From: Massilia yuzhufengensis
GTDB lineage: Bacteria; Pseudomonadota; Gammaproteobacteria; Burkholderiales; Burkholderiaceae_D
DNA: 64,000 nt
Direction: 5' to 3'
Assembly (NCBI RefSeq): GCF_900112225.1
Contig: NZ_FOLD01000014.1
Location: 65,858 to 129,857 of the forward strand
This document shows, one piece after another, positions 36,405 to 45,738 of this stretch (its first letter is position 1; each line of letters begins with the position of its first letter). Under the pieces are notes generated by a model that had not been told where the DNA came from, did no database searches, and saw only the letters and a list, made by a program, of their open reading frames with translations. Made by a program: the position numbers and the translations under genes.

Positions 36405-37370
36405 TTACTTGCCGGCGCCCTTGCGGGTCACGATCAGGCTCGCGATACAGCTGCCGGCGATCAGCACCGCCACCACGGCCAGCGAGGCCTGGACCGGGAC
36501 GTGATACCACGGCATGATCAGCATCTTGGCGCCGATGAAGGTCAGTACCATCGCCAGGCCATACTTGAGCAGGTGGAAGCGGTCAGCCACGTCCACCAGC
36601 AGGAAGTACAGCGCACGCAAGCCCAGGATCGCGAACATGTTCGAGGTGAACACGATGAACGGATCGGTCGTGATCGCGAAAATCGCCGGGATCGAATCCA
36701 CCGCGAACACCAGGTCGGTGACCTCGATCAGGATCAGCACCAGGAACAGCGGCGTCACGAAACGCACCCCGGCCTTGGTGACGAAGAACTTCTCGCCGTG
36801 GTCTTCTTCACTGACCCTCAGGTGCCTGCGTGCGAACTTGAGCACCGGATTGTTGGCCACGTCCGGCTCCTGGTCGACCGCGACCAGCATGCGCATGCCG
36901 GTGTAGAGCAGGAATGCGCCGAAGATGTACAGCACCCAGCTGAATTCGCTGACCACCCATGCACCCGCGCTGATCATGATCGCCCGCATCACGATGGCGC
37001 CCAGCACGCCGTAGATCAGGACCCGGCGCTGGTATTGCTGCGGCACCTGGAAGGCAGTGAAGATCAGCAGGAACACGAACACGTTATCGACCGACAGCGC
37101 TTTCTCGATCAGGTAGCCCGAGAAGAATTCCAGCGCCTTCTGGTCGGCGATCTCGGCCCCCACGGTGCCGTTCAGGTACCACCACAGGCCGCCGTTGAAG
37201 GCCAGCGCCAGGCTGACCCAGACCAGCGACCAGATCCCGGCCTCCTTGACGCTGACCTTGTGCGCCTTGTTACCGCCAAAGACGAACAAGTCGAGCGCCA
37301 GCATCACCAGCACGAAGCCGACGAACACGGCCCACATCGGGCCGCTTGCAATGCTTTCCAGGCCGGTCAT
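36405..37370 (-). CDS. TerC-family integral membrane protein (Alx-like)
   Basis: A 321-residue inner-membrane protein with about eight or nine transmembrane segments. The family motifs FFSGYLIEKALSVDNVFVFLLI, LILIEVTDLVFAVDSIPAIFAIT and MFAILGLRALYFLL carry the conserved aspartates (SVDN, VDSIP) of TerC/Alx. Alx and related proteins handle Mn2+ export or tellurite and pH stress; metal export is the best guess. ATG 37370 overlaps the stop of a 27-codon ORF by ATGA and has its own AAGGAGA site within that ORF. I see no yybP-ykoY manganese riboswitch upstream. Confidence 0.9.
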   Translation of the reverse strand: MTGLESIASGPMWAVFVGFVLVMLALDLFVFGGNKAHKVSVKEAGIWSLVWVSLALAFNGGLWWYLNGTVGAEIADQKALEFFSGYLIEKALSVDNVFVFLLIFTAFQVPQQYQRRVLIYGVLGAIVMRAIMISAGAWVVSEFSWVLYIFGAFLLYTGMRMLVAVDQEPDVANNPVLKFARRHLRVSEEDHGEKFFVTKAGVRFVTPLFLVLILIEVTDLVFAVDSIPAIFAITTDPFIVFTSNMFAILGLRALYFLLVDVADRFHLLKYGLAMVLTFIGAKMLIMPWYHVPVQASLAVVAVLIAGSCIASLIVTRKGAGK

Positions 37371-37450
37371 CGCGGTTCTCCTTGCTGTTCGGTGTACTGG
37401 CGCAGGACCGCGGTCATGGTTAAGCCGTTTGCATCGATTGCGATACGCAT
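37367..37450 (-). CDS. 27-residue leader ORF coupled to terC-family gene
   Basis: An 84-nt ORF beginning MRIAIDANGL and ending QGEPR. It is preceded by an excellent GGGAGGA ribosome site 6 nt before ATG, and its TGA overlaps the TerC ATG (ATGA). The TerC ribosome site AAGGAGA is inside it. This arrangement suggests translational coupling or a leader peptide. It was too short for standard ORF cut-offs. No homology recognised. Confidence 0.6.
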   Translation of the reverse strand: MRIAIDANGLTMTAVLRQYTEQQGEPR

Positions 37451-37510
37451 GGGTGTCCTCCCGTTGAAGTGAGCTTCCACTATATGCAGGTCGAATGCAT
37501 CGCACAATTC

Positions 37511-37545
37511 GAATATAAGGTATATTCACATCGACTTTATCGATG
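37511..37545. promoter_or_regulatory. twin palindromes between terC-family gene and nhaR
   Basis: Two perfect palindromes lie in tandem: GAATATA-AGG-TATATTC (37511-37527) and CATCGA-CTTTA-TCGATG (37529-37545). They occupy the intergenic region of a divergent pair, just before the LysR-type nhaR start. They are candidate NhaR operators controlling both genes. Confidence 0.55.
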
Positions 37546-37557
37546 TATTGGACGAAG

Positions 37558-38457
37558 ATGGCCACGCTGAACTACAAACACCTGCGGTATTTCTGGATGG
37601 TGGCCAAGACCGGCAGCATCGCCAAGGCGGCGGCCCAGCTGCACCTGACGCCGCAATCGATCTCGGGACAGTTGACCGAACTTGCCGACAGCCTGGGCGT
37701 CACCCTGTTCCGGCGCGCCGGACGCAACCTGGAAATCACCGATACCGGGCGCCGGGTGGCGCGCTACGCCGACGAGATCTTCACCACCGGCGACGCCCTG
37801 CTCGAGCTGGTGCGCGACAAGGACATGACCACGGCGATGTCGTTCCGGGTCGGCTGCGCCGACTCGGTGTCCAAGCTGATTGCCTGCAAGCTGGTGCAGC
37901 CGGCGCTGGCGCTGAGCGAACCGGTCAGGCTGATCTGCCGCGAGGGCAGGCTGGACAGCCTGGTGGCCGAGCTGGCGGTGCACCGCCTCGACCTGGTGAT
38001 TGCCGACCGTCCGATTCCGCCCCAGTTCAGCGTGCGCGCCTACAGCCATTTGCTGGGACAGAGCGCAATGAGCGCGTTCGCCACGCCGGCGCTGGCCGGC
38101 CGGCTCGGCCCGGCTTTCCCGGCCTGCCTGAACGAGGCGCCGCTGCTGCTGCCGGGCGAGGACTTCGCCATCCACCAGCGCCTGCTGCGCTGGTTCGAGG
38201 ACAGCGACGTGCATCCCAACGTGGTCGGCGAGTTCGACGACAGCGCCATGATGAAAGCGTTCGGCCAGTCGGGGGCGGGGGTGTTCTTCGCGCCCACGGT
38301 GATCGCGCCGCAAGTGTGCCAGCAGTATGGGGTGGTGGTGCTGGGGCAGGTTGACTCGGTGGTCGAGCAGGTCTATGCGCTGAGCACCGAGCGCCGCATG
38401 CGCCATCCGGCCACCCTGGCCATCAGCGCGCTGGCGCGCGACGAGCTGTTCGTGTAA
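37558..38457 (+). CDS. nhaR: NhaR-type LysR-family regulator
   Basis: A 299-residue LysR regulator closely patterned on NhaR. It opens LNYKHLRYFWMVAKTGSIAKAA (YFW signature), has TPQSISGQLTEL in the recognition helix, then FRVGCADSVSKLIACK and FDDSAMMKAFGQSGAGVFFAPT in the effector domain. In E. coli NhaR senses Na+ and activates nhaA. No nhaA is here; the divergent TerC-family gene is the likely target. ATG 37558 matches the family start; the frame opens 5 codons earlier. Its stop is 5 nt from the convergent gene's stop. Confidence 0.88.
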   Translation: MATLNYKHLRYFWMVAKTGSIAKAAAQLHLTPQSISGQLTELADSLGVTLFRRAGRNLEITDTGRRVARYADEIFTTGDALLELVRDKDMTTAMSFRVGCADSVSKLIACKLVQPALALSEPVRLICREGRLDSLVAELAVHRLDLVIADRPIPPQFSVRAYSHLLGQSAMSAFATPALAGRLGPAFPACLNEAPLLLPGEDFAIHQRLLRWFEDSDVHPNVVGEFDDSAMMKAFGQSGAGVFFAPTVIAPQVCQQYGVVVLGQVDSVVEQVYALSTERRMRHPATLAISALARDELFV

Positions 38458-38462
38458 GCGCC

Positions 38463-38981
38463 TTAATTGCGCTCGAGTTCCTGGCGCATCCGGCGGCGCC
38501 AGCGCAGCAGCCCGGCCGAGTAGTAGCCGAAATAGCCGGCCGTGAGGCCCACGCACAGCATGGTCAGCGGGCTGTCGCTCAGCTTGGGCGCCGGAATCCC
38601 CTTGCCCTGGTTGGCGTAGATCTCTACGCCGATGTAGAGCACGCGCGCCACCAGCACCATCGCCATCAGGATGCCCAGGCGCGCGGCCGGGGTGAAGAAA
38701 TACCCCTGCGGCGTATCCTCGAAGCGGGTCTGCTTCAGGCCCCACACGCTCCAGCCGATGCCCAGCAGCGCGCCGGCCGCCAGCGCGCCCAGGATGACGG
38801 GGGTGTCCAGCAGCTGCGCGGCCGGCACCACGATCATCGCGCCGAATACCAGCACCCCGGTGTAGTGGCGCGAAACGATCGAGCGCTGGCGCGCCATGCG
38901 GGCCTTGATGCGGTTGTAGACGCGCCAGACCAGCAGCGGGGTCAGGGCGAGCAGGGCGAGGGTGGTGATCGAGAAGTCCAT
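38463..38981 (-). CDS. integral membrane protein of unknown function
   Basis: A 172-residue membrane protein with about four hydrophobic segments (ITTLALLALTPLLVW, YTGVLVFGAMIVVPAAQLL, VILGALAAGALLGIGWSVWGL, LGILMAMVLVARVLYIGVEIY). A motif TRFEDTPQGYFFTPAARLG sits between two of them. It resembles uncharacterised CcdC/DUF1453-like membrane proteins, but I am not certain. It is convergent with nhaR; the start at 38981 begins MDFSITTLALL, which looks natural. Confidence 0.75.
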   Translation of the reverse strand: MDFSITTLALLALTPLLVWRVYNRIKARMARQRSIVSRHYTGVLVFGAMIVVPAAQLLDTPVILGALAAGALLGIGWSVWGLKQTRFEDTPQGYFFTPAARLGILMAMVLVARVLYIGVEIYANQGKGIPAPKLSDSPLTMLCVGLTAGYFGYYSAGLLRWRRRMRQELERN

Positions 38982-39114
38982 GGTGCGCCAAAGAGGGTGG
39001 AGGCCGCCATTGTAATGGAGGGGGCCGGTGCCGCACGCCAGGCGGCGGGGAAGGGCGGGCAGGTTCGCATCATGATATGGTGCTTACTCCGCTTTTTTCG
39101 AGGAGATCCCCGCC

Positions 39115-39288
39115 ATGAATGTTGCTACGCATCCCCTGAAAGCGCACCGTGCGCCCGACCCGGCCCCGATCGAGGAGCCAAGTCCCGAACCCTTCGACAC
39201 GCCCCATCCGCACCACCAGCCCGGCCACGGCCACACGCCGCAGACCGAGGAGCCGGTGCCCGATCCGAAGCCGAGCGTGGTTCACTAA
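39115..39288 (+). CDS. 57-residue Pro/His/Glu-rich small protein
   Basis: A small ORF with a strong GAGGAG site 9 nt upstream of ATG 39115. It begins MNVATHPLKAHRA, is rich in proline, histidine and glutamate (EEPSPEPFDTPHPHHQPGHG) and ends PKPSVVH. It has no hydrophobic segment and looks intrinsically disordered. His-rich tracts could bind metal, which is speculative. It lies between convergent and divergent genes with its own upstream space. Two out-of-frame reading frames over it are shadows. Confidence 0.55.
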   Translation: MNVATHPLKAHRAPDPAPIEEPSPEPFDTPHPHHQPGHGHTPQTEEPVPDPKPSVVH

Positions 39289-39290
39289 GC

Positions 39291-42200
39291 TTAATCGAAG
39301 GCCCACGAATACAGCACGTCCAGGGCGGTATTGGTGCCGGTCTGGAACTGCAGTGTGATTTTCGGGTTCAGCTTGTAGCGCAGGCGCACCAGGCTCGAGG
39401 CCGTGGTCGCGCCCTGCTCGAAGCTCAGGTAGGCGCGCGACGAGATGCGTTTGCCCACCGTCACCACCGTGCTTTCCAGCCCGGTCGCGGTGCCGTTGGC
39501 CTGCTTCAGCCCCAGCTCATCGACGCCGAGCGAACTGGCCAGCTTCTGCTGGAAGCCGCCGGTGCCGCCCTTGCCGCCCAATAGCGCGCCCGCGGCCGCC
39601 GCCAGCACATCCTTCTCGTTGCCGCTCGTGCCTTCCATGCCGTGGCCCAGCACCAGCCAGGACAGCTTTTCGCTGTCCGGCACGTTGGGGGTCGATACCA
39701 GGCGCGCGTCGGGCGACTGCGCGGTGCCGCGCACCTGCACGCCGGCTTCCACATTGGTCTGGGTCAGCTGCTCGCCTTCGGGACGCTTGCGCACCGCGAG
39801 GATGTCGAGCGAAGGGTTGTCGTAGGCGCCGCTGAAGGTCATCACCGCGCGTTCGATCGACAGCTTCTGGCCATAGGCCGCATATTCGCCGTCGACGGCG
39901 CGGATGGCGCCGTTGATGCGCGGCGCTGCGGCCCCCACCTTGCGGACCCGTACATTGCCGGCCAGCGTGGCATCGATGCCCAGGCCGCGCAGGCGGAACT
40001 CGTCGCCCAGGTCCGCGCGCAGGTTGATCGACAGCGGCATCTCCGCCTGCTTGTTCGAGGGCGCCGGCTTGGCGCCGCCGCGGCCCAGCACGATGACGTC
40101 GTCCGACATGGTCGGGCGGCCTTGCGGCGCGAATTCGATCAGGGCGCGGTCGGCCCGCACATTGCCTTCCAGCGTGAACTGGGTGGCGTCGCGCAGCAGT
40201 TCGGCGTTGCCGCTGACGACCACGGTGCGGTCGGGACGCGACAGCACTTCGAGCTTGTCGGCCGTGACCTTCAGGTTGGCCGCCGCCAGTCCGCTGGAAA
40301 AGCGCAGGAAGCCCTGCGCCGAGGCCGTGCCCTGGCGGCCCTGGAAGGTGAGGCGCTGCAGTTGCAGCTCGTCGCCGGCGAGCGAAGCGCGCAGCTCGCC
40401 GTTTTGCAGGCGCACGCCCTGTTCGGCCCAGCGCACGGCCAGCTTGTCGCCGCTCACGTTGCCGTCCAGGCGCGGCGTGCCGATGGTGCCGGCGCCCGTA
40501 AGCGCCAGGCGCAGTGCGCCGTCGAGTTCCAGTCCCGGCTGGCCGGCAAACGAGGCCAGCCAGGCGATCGAGGCCATGTCGGCCTTGGCCGTCATGCGCA
40601 GCGGGCTGTCGCGGTCCAGCCGGCCCTGGAGCAGCTGGGCGGTGGCGTCGAGATTGGCGCTGCCGGTACGGGCGCCGTCGAGCAGCACGCGTACGCGCAG
40701 CGCACCGCCCTGGACGTCGGCGCGCGCATCGAACTGGCGCAGGCCGAGCGGCACCGGGCTGTCGCCGCCGGCGATCATGTCGCCTTTTTCGCGGAACACG
40801 TGGACGTTGCCGTCCAGCGCAGGTGCGCCGCCGGTGGCAGTGGCGGTGCGCAGGTCGAGCGCCCACTGCGCGCCCAGGGTCAGGTCGCCGCGCGCGTTTT
40901 CGCGGATGGCCGGCGAGAACTGGGCCAGGTAGGTGAGCGGCACGTTGTCGGCGTGGCCGCGGCTGTTCCAGCGTGGGCCGTTCTTGGTGAGCGAATCGAC
41001 CGTGATGCTGCCTTGCGCGAGCTTGATGACGGCGCCGTTGAAGGCGATGCGTTCGGGTTTGGTGAGTCCCATCACGCCGCTGCCAGGCGCGCCGCTGATG
41101 CGCAGCGGCACCGGCGCCTGCAGCGCCAGCGCGTAGCGGCCGCGGTTCTGCAGCGCGGCCAGGGTGCCGCTCCAGGTGTCGCCGGCCCAGCCGCCGCGCA
41201 CCTCCAGGTTGGCGTCGAAGGCTTCGCCCACGGCGGCGGCGCGCAGCAGGTGGGCGCCGCGCGTGCCCTCGGTCTTCAAGCTGGCCGAGGCCACGCGGGT
41301 CTCGCCGTTGACGTAGTCGAGCAGCTGGATGTCGGAGGACAAGGCATCGCGCGCGCCGCGGCCGGCGCCCAGGTTGGCGCTGGCGCGCAGCGAGCGGATG
41401 TTGTGGGTGCCGAGCAGGCGCAGGTTCTGGCCTTCCAGTACGGCCGTGAGCGAGGGCGTGTCCATGGTGCCGGACAGCGTGCCCTGGCCGCGCAGCACGC
41501 CGGCGTAGTCGGGGCCGAGCGCGGCCAGCTGCGGCGCATCGATGCGCCAGGACAGCTGGTCGGTACCTAAGCCGAAGCTGCCCTTGGCCGCGACCACGTT
41601 GGCGCCCACGTGCAGGTCGACGTCGGCGTTGGACACATGGCGGCGGTCGGCCGTGAGTCTGGCGTGGCCCCACAGCGGCGAATTCGACAGGGTCGAATCC
41701 TGCACCCGCAGGTCCACAGCGCCGCGCCAGTCGGCGCCACTGCGCCCGCTGGCATCGAAACTGCCGTTGATCTTGCCGGCCAGCGGAGAGCCGAAGGCGG
41801 CCGGGTTGAAGCCCTGGGCCGTGCCCTTCACCTTCGCTTCCACGAAGCGTGCGCCTTCCGTGCCGGCCAGCCAGGCTTCGCCGCTGGCGCGCAGGGCGCC
41901 GTTGGCGCTCTTGCGCTGCGCGGCCACCCAGCCCAGGCCATTGGCGTTGAGGTCGAAGGTGGTGCGCGGCGCGGCCATGGTGCCGGTGGCGACGCCGCTG
42001 GCCAGCACCGCGCCATACAGGTCCTTGCGCACCGCCGACAGCTGGCGGCCGTCGAGCTTCCACTGCAGCTTGTCACCGCTGCCGCCAAAGGCGCCGTTGA
42101 TCGCCACCGTGTTCTGGCCCAGCGCCAGGTCGGCATCGATGCCGCTGATGCGTTTGGCGTCGGCGTGCAGCTTGCCCTTGCCCGTGAGCGCCTGGTCGAA

Positions 42201-43730
42201 CAGGCGGCTGCGGCGGATGTCGAAGCCGGCGTCTACCCGCCATGCCGGGGCCAGCGCGCCCGCCACGTTGACGGTGGCGTTGATGTCGGCCTGCGGATAG
42301 TCGCCGAAGGCGACCGGGTTGAAGCGGCTGGCGCTGGCGCTGGCCTTGAATTCCTTCTCCTTCAGGAGGTTCATGCTGCCGGCCACGTCGACCCGGCTGC
42401 TGCCGGCAGATAAACGGCCTTCGCGCAGCGTGACCACGTTGTTTTCCAGCGTCGCCAGCGCCGCCAGCGCCAGGCCCTGGTCGGCCAGGTTCGCCCGCAG
42501 GGTCTGGGTCTTGCCGGCATTGGTCACCTGGATGTCGCCGCGGATGGCGGTGGTCTTCATGCTGCCGTGCACCTGCTTGAGGTCGAAGCGGTCGGTGTGC
42601 AGGGTGAAGCGGGCCGTGCCCACGCCTTCCTCGTCCTTGCCGCGCTGTACCCCGCCGGTGCCCGTGAAGCGCCCGGCGCCGCCGAAGTCCAGCAGCACGT
42701 CGGACACCTGCAGCGCGTCCAGGCTGCCGCCCAGCTGCCCGCGCATGAGGCGCAGCGGCAGGCGTTGCTGGTCGATCGTGCCTTCCGGGCCATCATTCGT
42801 GATGTTGACGCTGCCGCTGATGCCGCGCTTGTCATCGAGCTTGCCGGCAACGGCGAAGGTGAGGTCGGCCGTCGGCAGTGCCGGGTTGAAGAAGCCCGGG
42901 TCGACGTTGCGGCCGTTGATGCGCAGCGAGCGCAGGGGAATGGGGGCGTAGGGCGAGAGCTCGAAGTGGGCGTCGCCCACGGCGCGGCCGGCCTGGCCGG
43001 TGGCGTCGAGCAGCGTAGCTTCCAGGTCGCCGCCGACCTTCATGCGCAGCTGGGCCGCGCTGGCGCCGGCCTTGGCCTGCGATTGCGACAGGCTGGCGCT
43101 GGCGTCGATCTTGAAGGGGCGCTGGGCGCCGATGGTACCGGCGGCGGCCACGTCGCCCCAGGGGGTGACGGCGGCGGCGTCGGCCACCTGCCAGCGGGCC
43201 TTGTTGCCTTCCAGGCGCAGGCGGATGTTGTCGATGTGGGTCTCGGCGCCCTTGCTCACGAACGTAGCGCGGTTCAGGCGCGCGTCGTCGATCGAGACGG
43301 TAAAAGGCGGCGCCAGCTTGACCGGCATGGTCGAGGGTTCCGTGCTTTCCTTGAGGGTTTCCACGCGCAGATTGGCCGCGTGCAGGGTGTCCACCAGGAT
43401 GCCGCGCGAGACGATCTGCGCCGGCGACCAGTTCAGGTCGATCTTGTTGGCGATGACCAGCTGCTCGTCGGTGCGCCACACGAGGCGCTCGATATGCATC
43501 TTGCCGTACAGCGAACCGGACACGCCGGTGAGCGTGAGCTTGCCGCCGGTGGAACTGGCGACCTTTTGCGCGATCATCTGCAGCGTGGTCTCGCGCCCCA
43601 GGTACCACAGGGTGCCGCCGATGACGGCGCCGGTGACGACGACGCCGATGGCGACGCGGCGCGGCCATTTGCGCGGTTTGTGGGGGTCGGGTTGGTTCGC
43701 CGCGGCCTGGTTGGTGTCGTTCGTGTCCAT
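39291..43730 (-). CDS. tamB: TamB, translocation and assembly module subunit
   Basis: A 1479-residue AsmA-like bridge protein. An N-terminal inner-membrane anchor (VAIGVVVTGAVIGGTLWYL) precedes a huge repetitive beta-rich periplasmic region. The C-terminal DUF490/TamB domain has YGQKLSIERAVMTFSGAYDNPSLDI and the terminal IGKRISSRAYLSFEQ-like block, ending YSWAFD. TamB with TamA supports outer-membrane protein insertion and, as an AsmA-like bridge, probably phospholipid transport. ATG 43730 shares its A with the tamA stop (TGATG). The length is close to the family (about 1250-1500). Confidence 0.92.
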   Translation of the reverse strand: MDTNDTNQAAANQPDPHKPRKWPRRVAIGVVVTGAVIGGTLWYLGRETTLQMIAQKVASSTGGKLTLTGVSGSLYGKMHIERLVWRTDEQLVIANKIDLNWSPAQIVSRGILVDTLHAANLRVETLKESTEPSTMPVKLAPPFTVSIDDARLNRATFVSKGAETHIDNIRLRLEGNKARWQVADAAAVTPWGDVAAAGTIGAQRPFKIDASASLSQSQAKAGASAAQLRMKVGGDLEATLLDATGQAGRAVGDAHFELSPYAPIPLRSLRINGRNVDPGFFNPALPTADLTFAVAGKLDDKRGISGSVNITNDGPEGTIDQQRLPLRLMRGQLGGSLDALQVSDVLLDFGGAGRFTGTGGVQRGKDEEGVGTARFTLHTDRFDLKQVHGSMKTTAIRGDIQVTNAGKTQTLRANLADQGLALAALATLENNVVTLREGRLSAGSSRVDVAGSMNLLKEKEFKASASASRFNPVAFGDYPQADINATVNVAGALAPAWRVDAGFDIRRSRLFDQALTGKGKLHADAKRISGIDADLALGQNTVAINGAFGGSGDKLQWKLDGRQLSAVRKDLYGAVLASGVATGTMAAPRTTFDLNANGLGWVAAQRKSANGALRASGEAWLAGTEGARFVEAKVKGTAQGFNPAAFGSPLAGKINGSFDASGRSGADWRGAVDLRVQDSTLSNSPLWGHARLTADRRHVSNADVDLHVGANVVAAKGSFGLGTDQLSWRIDAPQLAALGPDYAGVLRGQGTLSGTMDTPSLTAVLEGQNLRLLGTHNIRSLRASANLGAGRGARDALSSDIQLLDYVNGETRVASASLKTEGTRGAHLLRAAAVGEAFDANLEVRGGWAGDTWSGTLAALQNRGRYALALQAPVPLRISGAPGSGVMGLTKPERIAFNGAVIKLAQGSITVDSLTKNGPRWNSRGHADNVPLTYLAQFSPAIRENARGDLTLGAQWALDLRTATATGGAPALDGNVHVFREKGDMIAGGDSPVPLGLRQFDARADVQGGALRVRVLLDGARTGSANLDATAQLLQGRLDRDSPLRMTAKADMASIAWLASFAGQPGLELDGALRLALTGAGTIGTPRLDGNVSGDKLAVRWAEQGVRLQNGELRASLAGDELQLQRLTFQGRQGTASAQGFLRFSSGLAAANLKVTADKLEVLSRPDRTVVVSGNAELLRDATQFTLEGNVRADRALIEFAPQGRPTMSDDVIVLGRGGAKPAPSNKQAEMPLSINLRADLGDEFRLRGLGIDATLAGNVRVRKVGAAAPRINGAIRAVDGEYAAYGQKLSIERAVMTFSGAYDNPSLDILAVRKRPEGEQLTQTNVEAGVQVRGTAQSPDARLVSTPNVPDSEKLSWLVLGHGMEGTSGNEKDVLAAAAGALLGGKGGTGGFQQKLASSLGVDELGLKQANGTATGLESTVVTVGKRISSRAYLSFEQGATTASSLVRLRYKLNPKITLQFQTGTNTALDVLYSWAFD

Positions 43731-45571
43731 CAGAAGGTGAATCCCAGGGAGAAGTGCAGGCGCGCTTTTTTCACGGCATGGCCATAAGCCACGTCGACAT
43801 TGATCGGTCCCACCGGGCTGCGCCAGCGCGCGCCGACGCCGAAGCCCGACTTGGGTTTCAGGTCGCCGACCTTGTCGGCCGCGTTGCCGGCATCGTAGAA
43901 CACCGCCACGCCCCAGGGTGGGCGGAACCAGTACTGGTACTCGGCGCTGGCGGTGAGCATGTACTTGCCGCCGACGATGGCGCCGTTTTCGCGCACGCCC
44001 AGTTCGCGGTAGCCGTAGCCGCGCACCGACTGGTCGCCGCCGGCGCGGAACAGGAAGGTGCTCGGCACGCCGATCTTGTCCTTGGCCGCTACACCGCCGA
44101 ATTCGCCGCGCAGCACCAGGGTGCCGCTTTCGCCCAGCGGTTTGAGGTAGAGGCCGCGCAGGTAGAGGCGCAGGAATTTTTCGTCGGTCAGGATCGGCAA
44201 CAGGGCGCCGCCCAGCTGTCCCTGGATGACGTAGCCGTTGGTCGGCTGGATCAGGCTGTCGAGCTGGCGCTTGGTGATGCTGTAGGTGAGCGGCAGGCTG
44301 CGGGTGCTGGTCGGCTCGTTCGGTGGCACCTCGCGTTTTTCGATCAGCGCTTCCAGCGTCAGGCTGCGTTCGAGCAGGGGCGAGCCCCATGCGCGGCGCG
44401 CGGCGACGGTAGCAAGGGTGGTGATCTCGCCGCGCAGGTCGTTGCGCTCGACGCCTGCGCCGACGCTGTCGTTGAAGCCCTTGGCCGTGGTGGGCCAGTA
44501 AAAATCGGTGCGCACGGTCTGGCGCTTCTGTTCGTACAGCAGGTCGTTCTTCATGCGCTTGCCGAACACGTTCAGGTCGTCGTAGCTGATCTGGGCGCGC
44601 GCGCCGGTGTCGGTCGAGAAGCCGACGCCGACCTCGACGGCCTTGCGCTTGTTCTCGGTCACGCGCACCAGTACCGGCAGCACCGTGGGGCCGGTGGGCG
44701 GCTCCGGCGTGGCCGGGTTGGCGTCGGCATCGTCGTCGCCTTCCTTGAGTTCCTGCAGCTCGGCGTTGAGCACGGCGCGCATGTCGGCGCTCACCTCGAC
44801 GCTGCTGAAGTAGCCGGTATCCTGCAGGCGCGATTGCAGGGCCTGCAGCGCGGCCTCGCTGTACATGTCGCCCGGATTGATCTTGTTGAGGTTGGTGATG
44901 ACTTCCTTCGGGTAGCGCGTCAAGCCACGGATGCGCAGCGCGCCGAAGCGCATTTCCGGGCCGCTGTCGATCACGACGTGCAGCAGGGCGCGCAGTTCGT
45001 CGGGGTCGACCGTGGCGGAGGTGTCGACCAGCCTGGCGCGCGGGAAGCGCGTCTGCTGCACGTCGCGCAGCAGCTCGCGCTTGGCCGCTTCCCAGTCGGC
45101 CTGGCGGAAGCGCGCGCCGACCGGCAACTGCCAGCGGCTGCGCAGGGAACCGGCATCGAAGGGCGCGCCGCCTTTCTCAAAAGGGACGAAACCCTGCAGC
45201 ACCAGGTCGACATCGCCCACCAGCACCGCCGGCCCCGGGTCGACGATGACGCGCGCGACAGGCTTGCCGCCGCTGGTGTCGAGCCCGGACGAGATCTTGG
45301 GCGAGTAGTAGCCTTCGGTGGCGATGAGCGTCTTGGCCTGTTCCGGCGCTTCCTTGACCAGGCGCTGGAGCTGCTCCATGTCCACGCGCGCGTTGCCGCG
45401 CCAGCGCATCAGGTCGAGGTTATCCTCGAGCATATTCTCGATCTGGCGCGGCGCGTCGATGCGGACCTGGTAATCGATACCCTGTGCGTGGAGCGCCGTG
45501 GCTACGAAGAATGCACCGACGCCCAACAGGGGACGCAGGCGGCTACGGGGGATCGATCTTGCAGGAAACAT
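43730..45571 (-). CDS. tamA: TamA, Omp85-family outer-membrane assembly protein
   Basis: A 613-residue Omp85 protein. After a signal peptide ([17 protein letters not shown]), POTRA domains span about residues 30-270 ([35 protein letters not shown]), and the C-terminal half is a 16-strand beta barrel. The barrel includes the lid-lock-type motif [10 protein letters not shown] and closes with an aromatic end HFSLGFTF. It pairs with TamB encoded immediately downstream. ATG 45571 has GGAG at a good distance. It is divergent from queC. Confidence 0.92.
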   Translation of the reverse strand: MFPARSIPRSRLRPLLGVGAFFVATALHAQGIDYQVRIDAPRQIENMLEDNLDLMRWRGNARVDMEQLQRLVKEAPEQAKTLIATEGYYSPKISSGLDTSGGKPVARVIVDPGPAVLVGDVDLVLQGFVPFEKGGAPFDAGSLRSRWQLPVGARFRQADWEAAKRELLRDVQQTRFPRARLVDTSATVDPDELRALLHVVIDSGPEMRFGALRIRGLTRYPKEVITNLNKINPGDMYSEAALQALQSRLQDTGYFSSVEVSADMRAVLNAELQELKEGDDDADANPATPEPPTGPTVLPVLVRVTENKRKAVEVGVGFSTDTGARAQISYDDLNVFGKRMKNDLLYEQKRQTVRTDFYWPTTAKGFNDSVGAGVERNDLRGEITTLATVAARRAWGSPLLERSLTLEALIEKREVPPNEPTSTRSLPLTYSITKRQLDSLIQPTNGYVIQGQLGGALLPILTDEKFLRLYLRGLYLKPLGESGTLVLRGEFGGVAAKDKIGVPSTFLFRAGGDQSVRGYGYRELGVRENGAIVGGKYMLTASAEYQYWFRPPWGVAVFYDAGNAADKVGDLKPKSGFGVGARWRSPVGPINVDVAYGHAVKKARLHFSLGFTF

Positions 45572-45738
45572 GGCGCTCCGATGGAAAAGTTCGTGGCAAT
45601 CTTAACGGATTGGCAAAAACGGTGGCGTGCGCCAGCCCATCCGTGCGCAGGGCGCGGGTGTACTCCGGGCGCGATTTTGTGCCAGAATTCGGCGTTTGCC
45701 CGGCGCCTGCGCGCCCCTCTTTTTTCCGGACCATCACC

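Noticed and set aside
37371..37510. yybP-ykoY manganese riboswitch upstream of the TerC-family gene
   Set aside because: No matching paired region or loop motifs are visible; the leader holds a short ORF instead.
39149..39358. 69-residue plus-strand ORF
   Set aside because: It overlaps the better-supported 57-residue ORF in another frame and runs into tamB; no ribosome site.
45572..45738. PreQ1 riboswitch before queC
   Set aside because: No preQ1-like stem and A-rich tail can be made out in the 167-nt leader.
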